64,000 nt of DNA from Brevibacterium jeotgali (GCF_900169175.1 NZ_FXZM01000008.1:121141-185140), one strand, 5' to 3'. Counted from the stretch's first letter, positions 28,895 through 37,537 are shown. Made by a program: numbers and translations. Notes: generated from the sequence alone by a model not told the origin.

Positions 28895-30679
28895 ATGACT
28901 GCAGGCGATACGACGCGGGAGGCCGCGCAGGCCGATCGAACACACGCGGCAGGCGGACCCGCGGCGCACTCCCCCCTGACCTGGCACGGACTGCTGGAGC
29001 ACAACGCCCGCACCGCTCCTCACGACGAGGCGCTGATCGACGGCGAGCGCACCCTCACACACGCGCAGCTGCTCGCCCGCGTCCGCAGCCTCACCGGCGG
29101 CTTCGCAGACCTGGGCGTGCAGCCGGGCCAGATCGTGGCGGTCTGGCTGCCCAATCGCATCGAGTGGGTGGAGACCGCCGCAGCGCTCGCCGCCCTGGGC
29201 GCCACCGCGCTGGGCATCAACACGAAGCTCCGCAGCCACGACGTGAGGGGACTCCTGGCACGTGCGGACTGCGATCTGGTGGTCACCGATCCCGGCTTCA
29301 GGGGGATCGACTTCCGCGGCATGCTGAGCGAAATCCATGAGGAGGACCCCGCAGCCATCCGCCTGGTCGTGGAAGTCCCGCGCCCGTCGGGCGACGCATC
29401 CGCGCCCGAGGCCGTCTCACCCACCGCTGCCCTGGCGCCCGCCGGCACCGGCGCAGAACCCGCTCCGTTCGCCACGGTCGACTACGGCCGACTGCTGGAG
29501 GCCGATCCTCGGGACCCGGTCACCCACGACGCGAACAGCCCCGCGAGCGCGTTCACGTCGTCCGGGAGCACCGGGGTCCCGAAGATCATCATGCACACGC
29601 AGGCCGGCCTCATCGGGCATTCGACCGCTGTGGCTCGCGCGTTCGGCTACACGGATGCGTCCACGGTGGTGCTCGCCACCCTCCCGTTGTGCGGAGTGTT
29701 CGGCCTCAACACACTCATGGCCGCGCTGTGCGCCGGGCGGCCCGCTGTGCTCCAGGCCGCCTTCGATCCGCACCAGACGATCGACCTCGTCGAACGGCAC
29801 CGGATCACGCACACGAACATGGCCGACGCCATGCTCGCCATGCTGCTCGACGCCGCCGAGGACCCCGCACGGATCAGCACGCTGCGCGAAGTGGGATTCG
29901 GCAACTTCACCGCGACGGACGTCCGCGGCATCATCAGCCGCGGAGCGGAGCTCGGCAAGAGGTTCTTCCAGACCTACGGATCCAGCGAGGTCCAGGCACT
30001 CATGTGCTATCCGCCCGTCGGTGCGGATCCGGAACGCCTCTCGCAGGGCGGCGGTGTGCCCGTCTCACCGCTCATCGGCGTCCGGGTCGCACCTGACACC
30101 TCGGCGGCACCGGGATCGCAGCCGGCAGAGGGGACGGGCGCCGACCCCACCGGCGGCCGCCTCCGTTCTCCCGCCGATCACCCGCTGACCGGAGAGATCG
30201 AGATCCGCGGCCCCTTCGTCTCCCCGGGCAGGATCACCGAGCACGGCTATGAGGACACCCCGGTCGATGAGGACGGCTGGTTCGGCACGGGTGACCTCGG
30301 GTACATGCGCACGGAGGACGACGTCGTCTATCTCAACCGCATGGGCGATGTCCTCAGACTGGGCGGCTTCCTCGTCGCGCCGCGTGAGGTGGAGGACCTC
30401 CTCATCGACCTGCCCGGCATCAGCGAGGCGCAGTTCGTCGCGGTTCCGGGACCACGCGGCCTCGTCCCCGTCGCCTTCGTGATCCTGGATCCGGCCGCAG
30501 GAGCGGTCTTCGACGAAGACGCCGTGCTCGCCGACTGCCGCGCCGTCCTGGCCGGGTTCAAGGTGCCCAGGCGCGTGGTCCCCCTCCAGGAGTTCCCCAC
30601 GGTGCGCGGAGCCAACGGCGACAAGATCCAGCGGAACCGATTGCGCGAGATGGCGGAGGACGTCCTCGCCGCGCACTGA
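28895..30679 (+). CDS. AMP-forming acyl-CoA synthetase / ligase
   Basis: The 594-residue ANL-superfamily enzyme activates a carboxylate via acyl-AMP to acyl-CoA. Motifs are the P-loop-like TSSGSTGVPKIIMH, FQTYGSSEVQAL, GWFGTGDLGYM, the hinge RMGDVLRLGGF and the catalytic lysine in GANGDKIQRNRLRE. An insertion around residue 400 (PAEGTGADPTGG) is low-complexity. ATG at 28895 with GAGGAG nine bases upstream is preferred to the GTG three bases before. It is followed after 54 bases by the MDR reductase. The substrate is inferred to be a short-chain acid from the neighbouring AtoE carrier. Confidence 0.88.
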   Translation: MTAGDTTREAAQADRTHAAGGPAAHSPLTWHGLLEHNARTAPHDEALIDGERTLTHAQLLARVRSLTGGFADLGVQPGQIVAVWLPNRIEWVETAAALAALGATALGINTKLRSHDVRGLLARADCDLVVTDPGFRGIDFRGMLSEIHEEDPAAIRLVVEVPRPSGDASAPEAVSPTAALAPAGTGAEPAPFATVDYGRLLEADPRDPVTHDANSPASAFTSSGSTGVPKIIMHTQAGLIGHSTAVARAFGYTDASTVVLATLPLCGVFGLNTLMAALCAGRPAVLQAAFDPHQTIDLVERHRITHTNMADAMLAMLLDAAEDPARISTLREVGFGNFTATDVRGIISRGAELGKRFFQTYGSSEVQALMCYPPVGADPERLSQGGGVPVSPLIGVRVAPDTSAAPGSQPAEGTGADPTGGRLRSPADHPLTGEIEIRGPFVSPGRITEHGYEDTPVDEDGWFGTGDLGYMRTEDDVVYLNRMGDVLRLGGFLVAPREVEDLLIDLPGISEAQFVAVPGPRGLVPVAFVILDPAAGAVFDEDAVLADCRAVLAGFKVPRRVVPLQEFPTVRGANGDKIQRNRLREMAEDVLAAH

Positions 30680-30733
30680 TCCACCTCCTCTTCCCACGCA
30701 CTTCCCACGCACAGGACGAACAGAAGGACCTCC

Positions 30734-31825
30734 ATGACGACGACCCCCACGCCGACGCAGATGCACGCGATCCGACTCGAGGACTTCGGCGGACCCGAGG
30801 TCCTCCACCGTGCGACGGTCCCGGTCCCCCAGCCGGAGCCCGGATGGGTCCGCATCCGCGTCGCCTACTGCGGCGTGTGCCGCCACGACCTCCTGACCCG
30901 CGCCGGCAAGTTCCCCCGCGCCATCCATCCGCTGACTCTGGGACACCAGGTCAGCGGCGTCATCGACGCGGTGGGCGACGGGGTGGAGGGATTCACCGCC
31001 GGCGACCGCGTCATGTCGATGATCTTCTCGGGCTGCGGGGAATGCGCCAACTGCAGCGGGGGCAACCAGTCGCTGTGCACCGTCGTCACACCGAAGTTCC
31101 TGGGCGAGGACCTCGACGGCGGCTATGCGGAGTACGTCGTGATCCCGGCGTCGACCGCAGTCCACGTGCCCGCCGAGGTCTCGCTCACGTCGGCTGCCAT
31201 CGTCACCTGCACACTGGGCACCGCATGGCACGCGCTCGTCACGCGCGGTCGGCTGAGGGCCGGTCAGGACGTCGTCATCACGGGAGCCAGCGGCGGCGTC
31301 GGACTGCACGCGGTCCAGATCGCAGCGTCGCAGGGCGCCCGAGTGACCGCCGTCACGTCGACGGAGTCCGGTGCCCGGGTCGCGCGCGATGCGGGAGCCC
31401 ACGCCGTCATCGTCGATGCGGAGCGGAGGTTCGCGCGCCGGTTGAAGGACGAGCTCGGGCTGAAGGCGGATCTGGTGCTCGAAGTGGTGGGGGCACCCAC
31501 TCTGCGCGAATCGCTGCACGCGGTGAAGCCCGGCGGGACGGTCGTCGTCGTGGGCAACGTCGAGGGCGCTGAGGTGTCGATCCCTCCCGCCTATCTCATC
31601 CTCAAGGAGATCGCACTGGTCGGCACCAAGTCGTGCACGAATCAGGAGCTCGAGGCGCTCCTGGCCGAGGTCGCCGCCGGCCGTCTGACAGCGGACGTGA
31701 CCGACGTCGTCGACTACACGCAGGCTCGGGACGTGCACGAGAAGCTGGAGGCGGGCGGGTCGATGGGGCGCATCGTGCTCGAGGTGGCGGGAAGGCAGAC
31801 CCCACGGCCTCACGCGTCCGCGTAG
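30734..31825 (+). CDS. Zinc-type MDR oxidoreductase, acryloyl-CoA reductase-like
   Basis: The 363-residue medium-chain dehydrogenase/reductase has the catalytic-zinc region YCGVCRHDLL, GHQVSG (glutamine where GHE is usual) and the structural-zinc cluster CGECANCSGG...C. The nucleotide site is GASGGVGLHAVQ. The C-terminal half (LVLEVVGAPTLRESL, GGTVVVVGNV, YLILKEIALVGTKS) resembles, from memory, the zinc MDR acryloyl-CoA reductases of 3-hydroxypropionate metabolism. Reduction of a 2-enoyl-CoA made by the upstream ligase is an attractive inference. Its 3' end overlaps the convergent transglycosylase gene by 16 bases. Confidence 0.8.
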   Translation: MTTTPTPTQMHAIRLEDFGGPEVLHRATVPVPQPEPGWVRIRVAYCGVCRHDLLTRAGKFPRAIHPLTLGHQVSGVIDAVGDGVEGFTAGDRVMSMIFSGCGECANCSGGNQSLCTVVTPKFLGEDLDGGYAEYVVIPASTAVHVPAEVSLTSAAIVTCTLGTAWHALVTRGRLRAGQDVVITGASGGVGLHAVQIAASQGARVTAVTSTESGARVARDAGAHAVIVDAERRFARRLKDELGLKADLVLEVVGAPTLRESLHAVKPGGTVVVVGNVEGAEVSIPPAYLILKEIALVGTKSCTNQELEALLAEVAAGRLTADVTDVVDYTQARDVHEKLEAGGSMGRIVLEVAGRQTPRPHASA

Positions 31826-32634
31826 TGCTGCGCCGCGGAGTAGACGTCGTCGACGTACTGGTCCGATGCGTTGTAGCGGAGGATGCCGTTCCTCCACTCG
31901 TCGTCTGCTGAGAAGTCCACGCGCATGCTGCAGAGGTAGTTCGCGGCGGTGAAGGACGCGTCGTCGACCTGATGCGGATCCGCGCTGCCCAGCCCCCGCG
32001 AGTCGACGGCGAACATCTCCCACGTCTCCGGGATGAACTGCATCGGACCGACTGCGCGGTCGTACTCCGTGTCGCCGTCGAGCCGTCCGTCGTCGGTGTC
32101 CGTGACCTCTGCCGTTCCTCCGGTCCCGTCGAGCGGCACTCCGATGATCTCCGGTCGCACGTCTCCGTCGGCCGTCACCGAGGCCCCCTGCAGCCACCCG
32201 TGGTGGCTCTCGATCCAGCCGATGCCGGCGAGGGTGTTCCACTCGAGTCCGCAGCCCGGGTGCTCCTCCCCGGCCCACAGCGAGGCCGCGGCATACGACT
32301 CCAGGACTCGCTGAGGGATTCCCGTGCGCTGCGCGTGGTCCTCCACCCAGCCGGGCGCCACAGCGAAGTCCGCGGCGGGCGAGCCGGCGGCCGGCTCGGT
32401 CCGGCCTTCCGCCGCCGTGCCCGAGGCCGCAGCGATCCCACCACCGATCCTCTCCGGGGACGCGGGCCGGGATGGGGCGCCGTCAGCGGGACCGTAGTCG
32501 GCCTCGGCGTCGGAGGGGGACGACTGCGGCCCGGGAGCCAGCGCCAGGAAGGACACGAGGATCCACAGTCCGGCTCCCATCGCGGCCACGAGGAGGCAGG
32601 CGCAGAGCGTGGCGACGACGCGTCCGGGCGACAT
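31810..32634 (-). CDS. Lytic murein transglycosylase, MltB/SLT-like
   Basis: The 274-residue membrane-anchored protein has one N-terminal helix (about 8-32) and a Pro/Ala-rich linker to ~95. The lytic transglycosylase domain has the catalytic glutamate in LAGIGWIESHHGWL, then GPMQFIPETWEMFAVD and AANYLCSMRVDF, with RYNASDQYVDDVY near the end. It would cleave peptidoglycan glycan strands outside the membrane. The start has AGGAGG upstream. The last 16 bases are shared with the opposite-strand reductase. Confidence 0.88.
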   Translation of the reverse strand: MSPGRVVATLCACLLVAAMGAGLWILVSFLALAPGPQSSPSDAEADYGPADGAPSRPASPERIGGGIAAASGTAAEGRTEPAAGSPAADFAVAPGWVEDHAQRTGIPQRVLESYAAASLWAGEEHPGCGLEWNTLAGIGWIESHHGWLQGASVTADGDVRPEIIGVPLDGTGGTAEVTDTDDGRLDGDTEYDRAVGPMQFIPETWEMFAVDSRGLGSADPHQVDDASFTAANYLCSMRVDFSADDEWRNGILRYNASDQYVDDVYSAAQHYADA

Positions 32635-32773
32635 GCGCGCCCTCCTTCCGGGCAGTGGTGAGTGCTGCGGCGAGGGGTCCCGCGGCCGATCGAGCCGGGA
32701 CCTTCAGAGCCGGGTCAACGGTACCGTCCGCACTGGAGTGCCCGCTGAGAGCGCGGGGGTGAGGTGCGCCGCA

Positions 32774-32797
32774 CCGGAGCCGACCAGTCAGCTCCGG
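32774..32797 (-). terminator. Hairpin after the DUF2975 gene
   Basis: CCGGAGC and GCTCCGG pair perfectly around ten bases, about 20 bases downstream of the DUF2975 stop. Confidence 0.55.
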
Positions 32798-32816
32798 CGG
32801 GTCGCCCGGCGCACAC

Positions 32817-33473
32817 TCATCCGACCCTCCTGTGTTCGGCCCACATGCGGGATCCGGTGGCGAGCACCGCGACCACGACCGCGATGACCGGCCCGGCGAG
32901 GATCCCCAGCAGATCCTCGACACGCATCGTGTAGGAGAACGTGGCCCCCGGGATGACGATGCCCGCCGCCCGCGCCATCGCCGGCTGGGTCGCACCGATG
33001 ACGAAGGGTGCGGCGAAGGCGAGCACTGTCCAGATCGCGGCGAAGGCGTAGAGGAACCTGGGCGTCACGGACCGGAACGGGACTCCCGACCGCAGTCCGC
33101 GAGAGACACGGGCGAGCGCGACGCACAGGACGATCCACGCACCGAACGAGACGATGATGGTGACGAGGTAGGGCCACGAGACCTCCACCGGCACGCCCTC
33201 GAGCACAACGTCGATCGTGCCGCCCTCGACGACCCCGCCGCCCTCCGCGATGAGAGTGGCGCCTCCGATGAGCCGTGCCGTGCCGGGCACGGTGCCCAGG
33301 AGGATGGTGATGACGCCGGCGACCCCGGCGAGCACGAGGACTCCCGACACGACCCAGCAGACGACCTCGAACACGACGAGTGCGATCCGGAGGACGCGCG
33401 GGGGGCGGAGGACATCGGCGGCGGGAGGCTCTGCTGCGGGAGGGTCTGCGGCGGAAGGGTCGAGAATGGTCAC
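32817..33473 (-). CDS. DUF2975-like four-helix membrane protein
   Basis: The 218-residue protein has an Ala/Pro-rich N-terminus and four hydrophobic helices with VPVEVSWPYLVTIIV, RVSRGLRSGVPFRSVTPRFLYAFAAIWTVLAF and YTMRVEDLLGILAGPVIAVVVAVLATGSRM, the DUF2975 pattern. Function is unknown. GTG at 33473 has GAGAGG upstream; a GTG 30 bases earlier is possible. Such genes are usually followed by an overlapping Xre-type regulator. Here the overlapping ATGA opens only a ten-codon frame. Confidence 0.72.
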   Translation of the reverse strand: MTILDPSAADPPAAEPPAADVLRPPRVLRIALVVFEVVCWVVSGVLVLAGVAGVITILLGTVPGTARLIGGATLIAEGGGVVEGGTIDVVLEGVPVEVSWPYLVTIIVSFGAWIVLCVALARVSRGLRSGVPFRSVTPRFLYAFAAIWTVLAFAAPFVIGATQPAMARAAGIVIPGATFSYTMRVEDLLGILAGPVIAVVVAVLATGSRMWAEHRRVG

Positions 33474-33591
33474 GGTGCGCCTCTCATCTGGAACGCCCTT
33501 CACGCTAGTCGTGGAACATGAACTCGTCCGCCCGGGGCGCCGCCGGCGGCGCGGGCACCCAGAGTGCGAGCGCCTCTGCGGCGGACCGGGC

Positions 33592-34644
33592 TCACTTCTC
33601 GAGCTGCGACCGCGTGGGGACCAGAGTCAGCCTGCTGTCGAAGACGCGCCCCTCACCGGTGAGGGGGTCGCGGAACTCCAGGCGGTGTGCGAGCAGCTGG
33701 AGCGGAGACGACAGATCGTAGGGATCCGGGCCCAGGTCCACGGGGTAGACGGGGTCACCGAGGATCGGCATCCCCCACCCCTGCATATGCACCCTCAGCT
33801 GGTGGGTGCGCCCCGTGTGCGGAGTCAGTTCGAACTCGCCGATCCGCGGAGTCGCGCTCGCGGGCGCGATGGGCAGATCGGCCTCCTCGAGGATCCGCAC
33901 GAGGCGGGCCTCGGTGCGGGAGTTCGGAGGGCCCGGGACCTCGCGCACCTGCCGGTCCCCTGATTCCTTGTGGAGCAGGGTGGCGCGGCAGGCGGCCCAG
34001 CCGGGCGGGACCTCGGCGACGGTGGTCTCCTGAGCGAGTCCGCGTCCGGCATCGCCGGCGGACTCGGCACCGGGCGCAGGCGGGAGGGCGGCGAGCGCCC
34101 GATAGGTCTTGCGGATGCGCCTGTTCTGGAACAGCGTCTGGTAGGCGCCGCGGGTCTCCGGCCGCTTCGACAGGAGGAGGAGGCCCGCCGTCACGCGGTC
34201 CAGGCGGTGGATCGCGACCAGGTCGGGGTCGTCGCGCTCGACACGCATCCGGGTGACGACGCACTCGCGGACGAAGCGCCCGTTCGGAGTGCTCGCCAGG
34301 AAGTGCGGCTTGTCCACGACGAGGAGGTGCTCGTCCTCGTGGACGATGCCGATCTCGACCGGCACGCGCTCCTCCGGTGGGACGCTGCGGTGGAACCAGT
34401 AGAAGCCGCCCGGGATCACCGGGTCGTCGAGGCTCACGCGGGACCCGTCGTCCGCAGTGAGTTCGCGCGTGGCGGTGAGATCGAGGATCTCGTCCTCCGA
34501 GGCATCGGGGAAGTCTGCGCGCAGCCAGGCGCCCACGGACGGGGGCACCGGCTGGTGCATCCGCGCGTGCATGCCGGCGCCGCCGGGCGCCCGCAGACGC
34601 GTGGCGGAGATCCCCTCGCGGGGCAGAAGAGGAGAACGGGCCAT
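33592..34644 (-). CDS. RluA-family pseudouridine synthase
   Basis: The 350-residue RNA-modifying enzyme carries the catalytic HRLDR in LVAIHRLDRVTAGLLLLSKRPETR. Other family motifs are LLVVDKPHFLASTPNG, RIRKTYRAL and the C-terminal TGRTHQLRVHMQGWGMPILGDPVY. It is probably the 23S rRNA or tRNA type; the target uridine cannot be read from sequence. The ATG of MARSPLLPREG is preferred, and the upstream frame runs into repeat copy 2. Confidence 0.9.
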   Translation of the reverse strand: MARSPLLPREGISATRLRAPGGAGMHARMHQPVPPSVGAWLRADFPDASEDEILDLTATRELTADDGSRVSLDDPVIPGGFYWFHRSVPPEERVPVEIGIVHEDEHLLVVDKPHFLASTPNGRFVRECVVTRMRVERDDPDLVAIHRLDRVTAGLLLLSKRPETRGAYQTLFQNRRIRKTYRALAALPPAPGAESAGDAGRGLAQETTVAEVPPGWAACRATLLHKESGDRQVREVPGPPNSRTEARLVRILEEADLPIAPASATPRIGEFELTPHTGRTHQLRVHMQGWGMPILGDPVYPVDLGPDPYDLSSPLQLLAHRLEFRDPLTGEGRVFDSRLTLVPTRSQLEK

Positions 34645-34690
34645 GATCCACGAGCATAGTCGCGGACCGGCGGACCGAGTCGCGAGCGGA

Positions 34691-34754
34691 ACCCACCAGC
34701 TTTCATCGGACCGACAGACTTCATTCCTATGCGGTCTGATGAAAGCTGGTGGGT
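34691..34754 (+). repeat. Palindromic intergenic repeat, copy 2
   Basis: Twenty-three-bp arms (34691-34713 and 34732-34754) pair with one mismatch around an 18-base loop containing GACTTCATTCCTAT. It lies between the divergent RluA-family and binding-lipoprotein genes. Confidence 0.9.
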
Positions 34755-34774
34755 CGTGTGGAGATTCGGTGCGC

Positions 34775-35656
34775 ATGCGCACTACCGTCTGCTCACTCGC
34801 CGCACTCACTGTGCTGCTGGCCGGATGCGGCCAGGAGGGCACACCCGATTCCGAGGGCCCAGGCTCCGGAGAAGCCCCCGAATACACGGTCGCCGATGAC
34901 GTCGACCTCTCCGATTCGGACGTCTGGAGCGGCGCGGCTGAACGCGGCCTGCTGCGGATCGGGGTGAAGTTCGACCAGCCCGGGCTGGCGAACATGGCAC
35001 CGGGAGAGACGCGGCCGGCGGGCTTCGACGTCGAGATCGCGAAGCTCACCGCGGCCGGCCTGGGCTTCGACGAGAGTGAGATCGAATTCGTCGAGACGTT
35101 CACGCCCAACCGCGAGCCGTTCCTCCAGCAGGGCACGGTCGACATGGTCGTCGCGAGCTACACGATCAACGAGGAGCGCAAGGAGGTCGTCGACTTCGCC
35201 GGCCCCTACTACAGCACGGGGCAGGATTTCCTCGTCATGGAGGATTCGGCGATCCAGTCGGCGGACGACCTGGCGGACACGGTGGTGTGCTCGGTCGATG
35301 CGTCGACGTCGGCGATGCGCATCGAAGAGGACTTCCCGGACACAGAACTCATCACGTACGACACGTACCCGAAGTGCCTGGACGATGTGCGCGCCGGCAC
35401 CGCGGACGCGATGACCACCGACGATTCGATCCTGCGCGGCTACGCGGCGACGGAGGACAGCGGGTTCCGCGTCCTGGGCGAGCAGATCTCCGAGGAGCCC
35501 TACGGGATCGGCCTGCCGAAGGACGACGAATCGCTGCGGAATGCGATCAACGACATCCTCGAGGCCTCCGCGGAGGACGGCACGTGGGTCGAGGCGTTCG
35601 ATCACACCCTGGGCGACTCCTCCGATGTCGAGCAGCCGGAGCCCGAACGGTACTGA
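34775..35656 (+). CDS. Glutamate-type ABC transporter substrate-binding lipoprotein (orphan)
   Basis: The 293-residue protein has a lipobox LLAGC with C18 after a short hydrophobic signal, so it is membrane-tethered outside the cell. The binding domain is close to GluB/GlnH proteins: LLRIGVKFDQPGLANM, RPAGFDVEIAKL, MVVASYTINEERKEVVDFAGPYY and GTADAMTTDDSILRGYA. GTG at 34769 is an alternative start with better GGAG spacing. No permease or ATPase of this system is adjacent, so it either serves a distant transporter or acts as a sensor. The start lies 20 bases after repeat copy 2. Confidence 0.88.
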   Translation: MRTTVCSLAALTVLLAGCGQEGTPDSEGPGSGEAPEYTVADDVDLSDSDVWSGAAERGLLRIGVKFDQPGLANMAPGETRPAGFDVEIAKLTAAGLGFDESEIEFVETFTPNREPFLQQGTVDMVVASYTINEERKEVVDFAGPYYSTGQDFLVMEDSAIQSADDLADTVVCSVDASTSAMRIEEDFPDTELITYDTYPKCLDDVRAGTADAMTTDDSILRGYAATEDSGFRVLGEQISEEPYGIGLPKDDESLRNAINDILEASAEDGTWVEAFDHTLGDSSDVEQPEPERY

Positions 35657-35700
35657 GCACTGCCGGGCAGGACGCCTGCACTGAGTGGTGGTGCTGGGGT

Positions 35701-35730
35701 GCGCTGGGTTGCGCCGGGTTGCGCCGGGTG
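35701..35730. repeat. 10-bp tandem repeat, three units
   Basis: GCGCTGGGTT, GCGCCGGGTT and GCGCCGGGTG follow each other exactly, 44 bases after the binding-lipoprotein stop. Confidence 0.85.
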
Positions 35731-35742
35731 CCCTAGACTTCG

Positions 35743-35760
35743 GCTGAACGATCGTTAAGC
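35743..35760. promoter_or_regulatory. TetR-type palindrome upstream of the ThDP enzyme gene
   Basis: GCT-n-AACGATCGTT-n-AGC is an 18-bp inverted repeat with a perfect 10-bp centre, 55 bases before the start codon. Its form suits a TetR-family repressor; no such regulator is nearby. Confidence 0.55.
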
Positions 35761-35815
35761 AATGCGCGGGTCGGGGCTGATCCGCGCATCCGTCAACACA
35801 CTGAGCGAGGAAGCT

Positions 35816-37453
35816 ATGCGAGTGTACGAAGCGGTGGCCGGGTACCTGGCCGAAGAGCGCGACGGACGGCCGGTCTTCGGCCTGATGGGCGACGCGAACC
35901 TGGGATACCTGGGCGCCTTCATCGAACACGAGGGCGGGCGGTACATCGGAGCGGCGCTGGAGGGCGGAGCAGTATCGATGGCCGACGGTTGGGCGCGGCA
36001 GACCAACGAGGTCGGGGTCGTCTCGGTGACCCACGGACCGGCGCTCACGAACACCCTCACCGCACTCACCGAGGCCGTGCGCTCCCGCAGCCCGCTCGTG
36101 GTCATCGCCGGCTCCCCTCCAGAGGTGAACGGCCACTTCCAGTACACGGACATCGAGGGCTTCGCCCGGTATGCCGGAGCCGGCTTCGTCAAGGTCCGCA
36201 GGTCGGATGAGCTCATCGCGATGCTCGACAAGGCCTTCATGCTGGCTGCTGCGTCATCGACCGCCGTGGTCCTCGATGTGCCCTTCGCCCTGCTCCGGCA
36301 CGAGGTCGAGTACCGCTCGCCCACGCTCCCGGACGTGCGCGGCCAGCGCGTCCTCCCGGATGCAGGAGCCGTCGACGAGGCGCTGGCCCTGCTCGTGTCC
36401 GCCAAGCGGCCGCTGCTGGTCGCCGGACGCGGCGCTGTGGTGTCCGGTGCGCGGGAGCAGATCCTGGAGCTCGCGCGTGCGATCAGCGCTCCGGTGATGA
36501 CGACGGTTCTGGCCAAGGACTACTTCGACGGCGAACCGGAGAATCTGGGGATCCACGGAACGCTGTCGAACTCCGTCGCGATCGACTACATGGCCGATGT
36601 CGATGTCGTGCTGACCTTCGGCGCCTCGCTCAACTCCCACACCACGGACACGTTCGAGCTCATGCGGGGCCGGGTCCTCATCCAGTCGGATGCCGATCCC
36701 GCGGCCCTGAGCGGCTATGGTCCCGCCGATCAGGTCATCGTCGCGGACGCCCGCGGCCTGGCGCAGGCGCTGCTCGACCGACTCGTCGAATCCGAGATCG
36801 ACGTCAAGCACGCCGCGTACATGGATGCGATCGCAGCGGCGCCCCACCGGGAGGCCAAGGACATGTACACGTCCACGACCGGCGACGGGTACATCGACAT
36901 GCGCGATGCCACCCGTTGGTTCTCCAGCGTGCTGCCGAAGGGCTCCCCACAGGTGAGCGATGTGGGACGCTTCCTCTACTCGACCTGGCCCCACATCACG
37001 GTCGATGCCGAGCGCTGGGTGTACGCCGGGACCTTCGGGTCGATCGGGCTGGGCACGGCGACCGCGGTCGGAGTGGCCGCCGCGCATCCGGAGGTGCCGA
37101 CCGGGCTCTATGTGGGAGACGGCGGCCTCATGCAGGGGATCGTCGAGCTCAACACCGCCGTGCGCCACAACCTGCCGCTCGTGGTGATGGTGCTCAACGA
37201 CGGCTGCTACGGCGCCGAATACCTCAAGCTCGACCACTTCGGCAGCTCGGTGGACAACGCTCTCATCGACTGGCCCTCCTTCGCCGACGTCGCCCGTTCG
37301 CTGGGAGCCCGGGCAGTGCGCGCGACCAGCATGGAGGATCTGGAAGCGGCGGGGCAGCTCATCGCCGACGGACAGTTCCCGCTGCTCATCGAGGTCATCG
37401 CAGACCCGCACAAGGTCGCGAACCGTCCCGGACTCGTGCCGCAGGCGGACTGA
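35816..37453 (+). CDS. Thiamine-diphosphate-dependent enzyme, acetolactate synthase/decarboxylase type
   Basis: The 545-residue protein has the three-domain ThDP fold. The N-terminal activating glutamate is in GAALEGGAVSMADGWAR, the middle domain has RPLLVAGRGA, and the C-terminal cofactor-binding motif is GDGGLMQGIVELNTAVRHN...LNDG. It resembles acetolactate synthase large subunits and related 2-oxo acid decarboxylases or lyases, but no regulatory small subunit or ilv gene is adjacent, so a catabolic carboligase or decarboxylase is as likely. ATG at 35816 has GAGGAA upstream. A TetR-like palindrome precedes it and repeat copy 3 follows its stop. Confidence 0.82.
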   Translation: MRVYEAVAGYLAEERDGRPVFGLMGDANLGYLGAFIEHEGGRYIGAALEGGAVSMADGWARQTNEVGVVSVTHGPALTNTLTALTEAVRSRSPLVVIAGSPPEVNGHFQYTDIEGFARYAGAGFVKVRRSDELIAMLDKAFMLAAASSTAVVLDVPFALLRHEVEYRSPTLPDVRGQRVLPDAGAVDEALALLVSAKRPLLVAGRGAVVSGAREQILELARAISAPVMTTVLAKDYFDGEPENLGIHGTLSNSVAIDYMADVDVVLTFGASLNSHTTDTFELMRGRVLIQSDADPAALSGYGPADQVIVADARGLAQALLDRLVESEIDVKHAAYMDAIAAAPHREAKDMYTSTTGDGYIDMRDATRWFSSVLPKGSPQVSDVGRFLYSTWPHITVDAERWVYAGTFGSIGLGTATAVGVAAAHPEVPTGLYVGDGGLMQGIVELNTAVRHNLPLVVMVLNDGCYGAEYLKLDHFGSSVDNALIDWPSFADVARSLGARAVRATSMEDLEAAGQLIADGQFPLLIEVIADPHKVANRPGLVPQAD

Positions 37454-37471
37454 ACCGGAGGCTGATCCCAG

Positions 37472-37537
37472 AAGACACCAGCTTTCATCAGAGCGCACAG
37501 GAAAGAAGTCGTGCGGTCTGACGAAAGCTGGTGTCTT
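37472..37537 (-). repeat. Palindromic intergenic repeat, copy 3 (inverted)
   Basis: Twenty-seven-bp arms (37472-37498 and 37511-37537) pair with two mismatches around a 12-base loop reading GAAAGAAGTC. This is the reverse complement of the loop in copies 1, 2 and 4, so this copy is in the opposite orientation. It starts 19 bases after the ThDP enzyme gene. Confidence 0.9.

Noticed and set aside
30065..32278. 737-codon minus-strand frame across the ligase, reductase and transglycosylase
   Set aside because: It is a shadow of three real genes, with low-complexity Arg/Gly composition.
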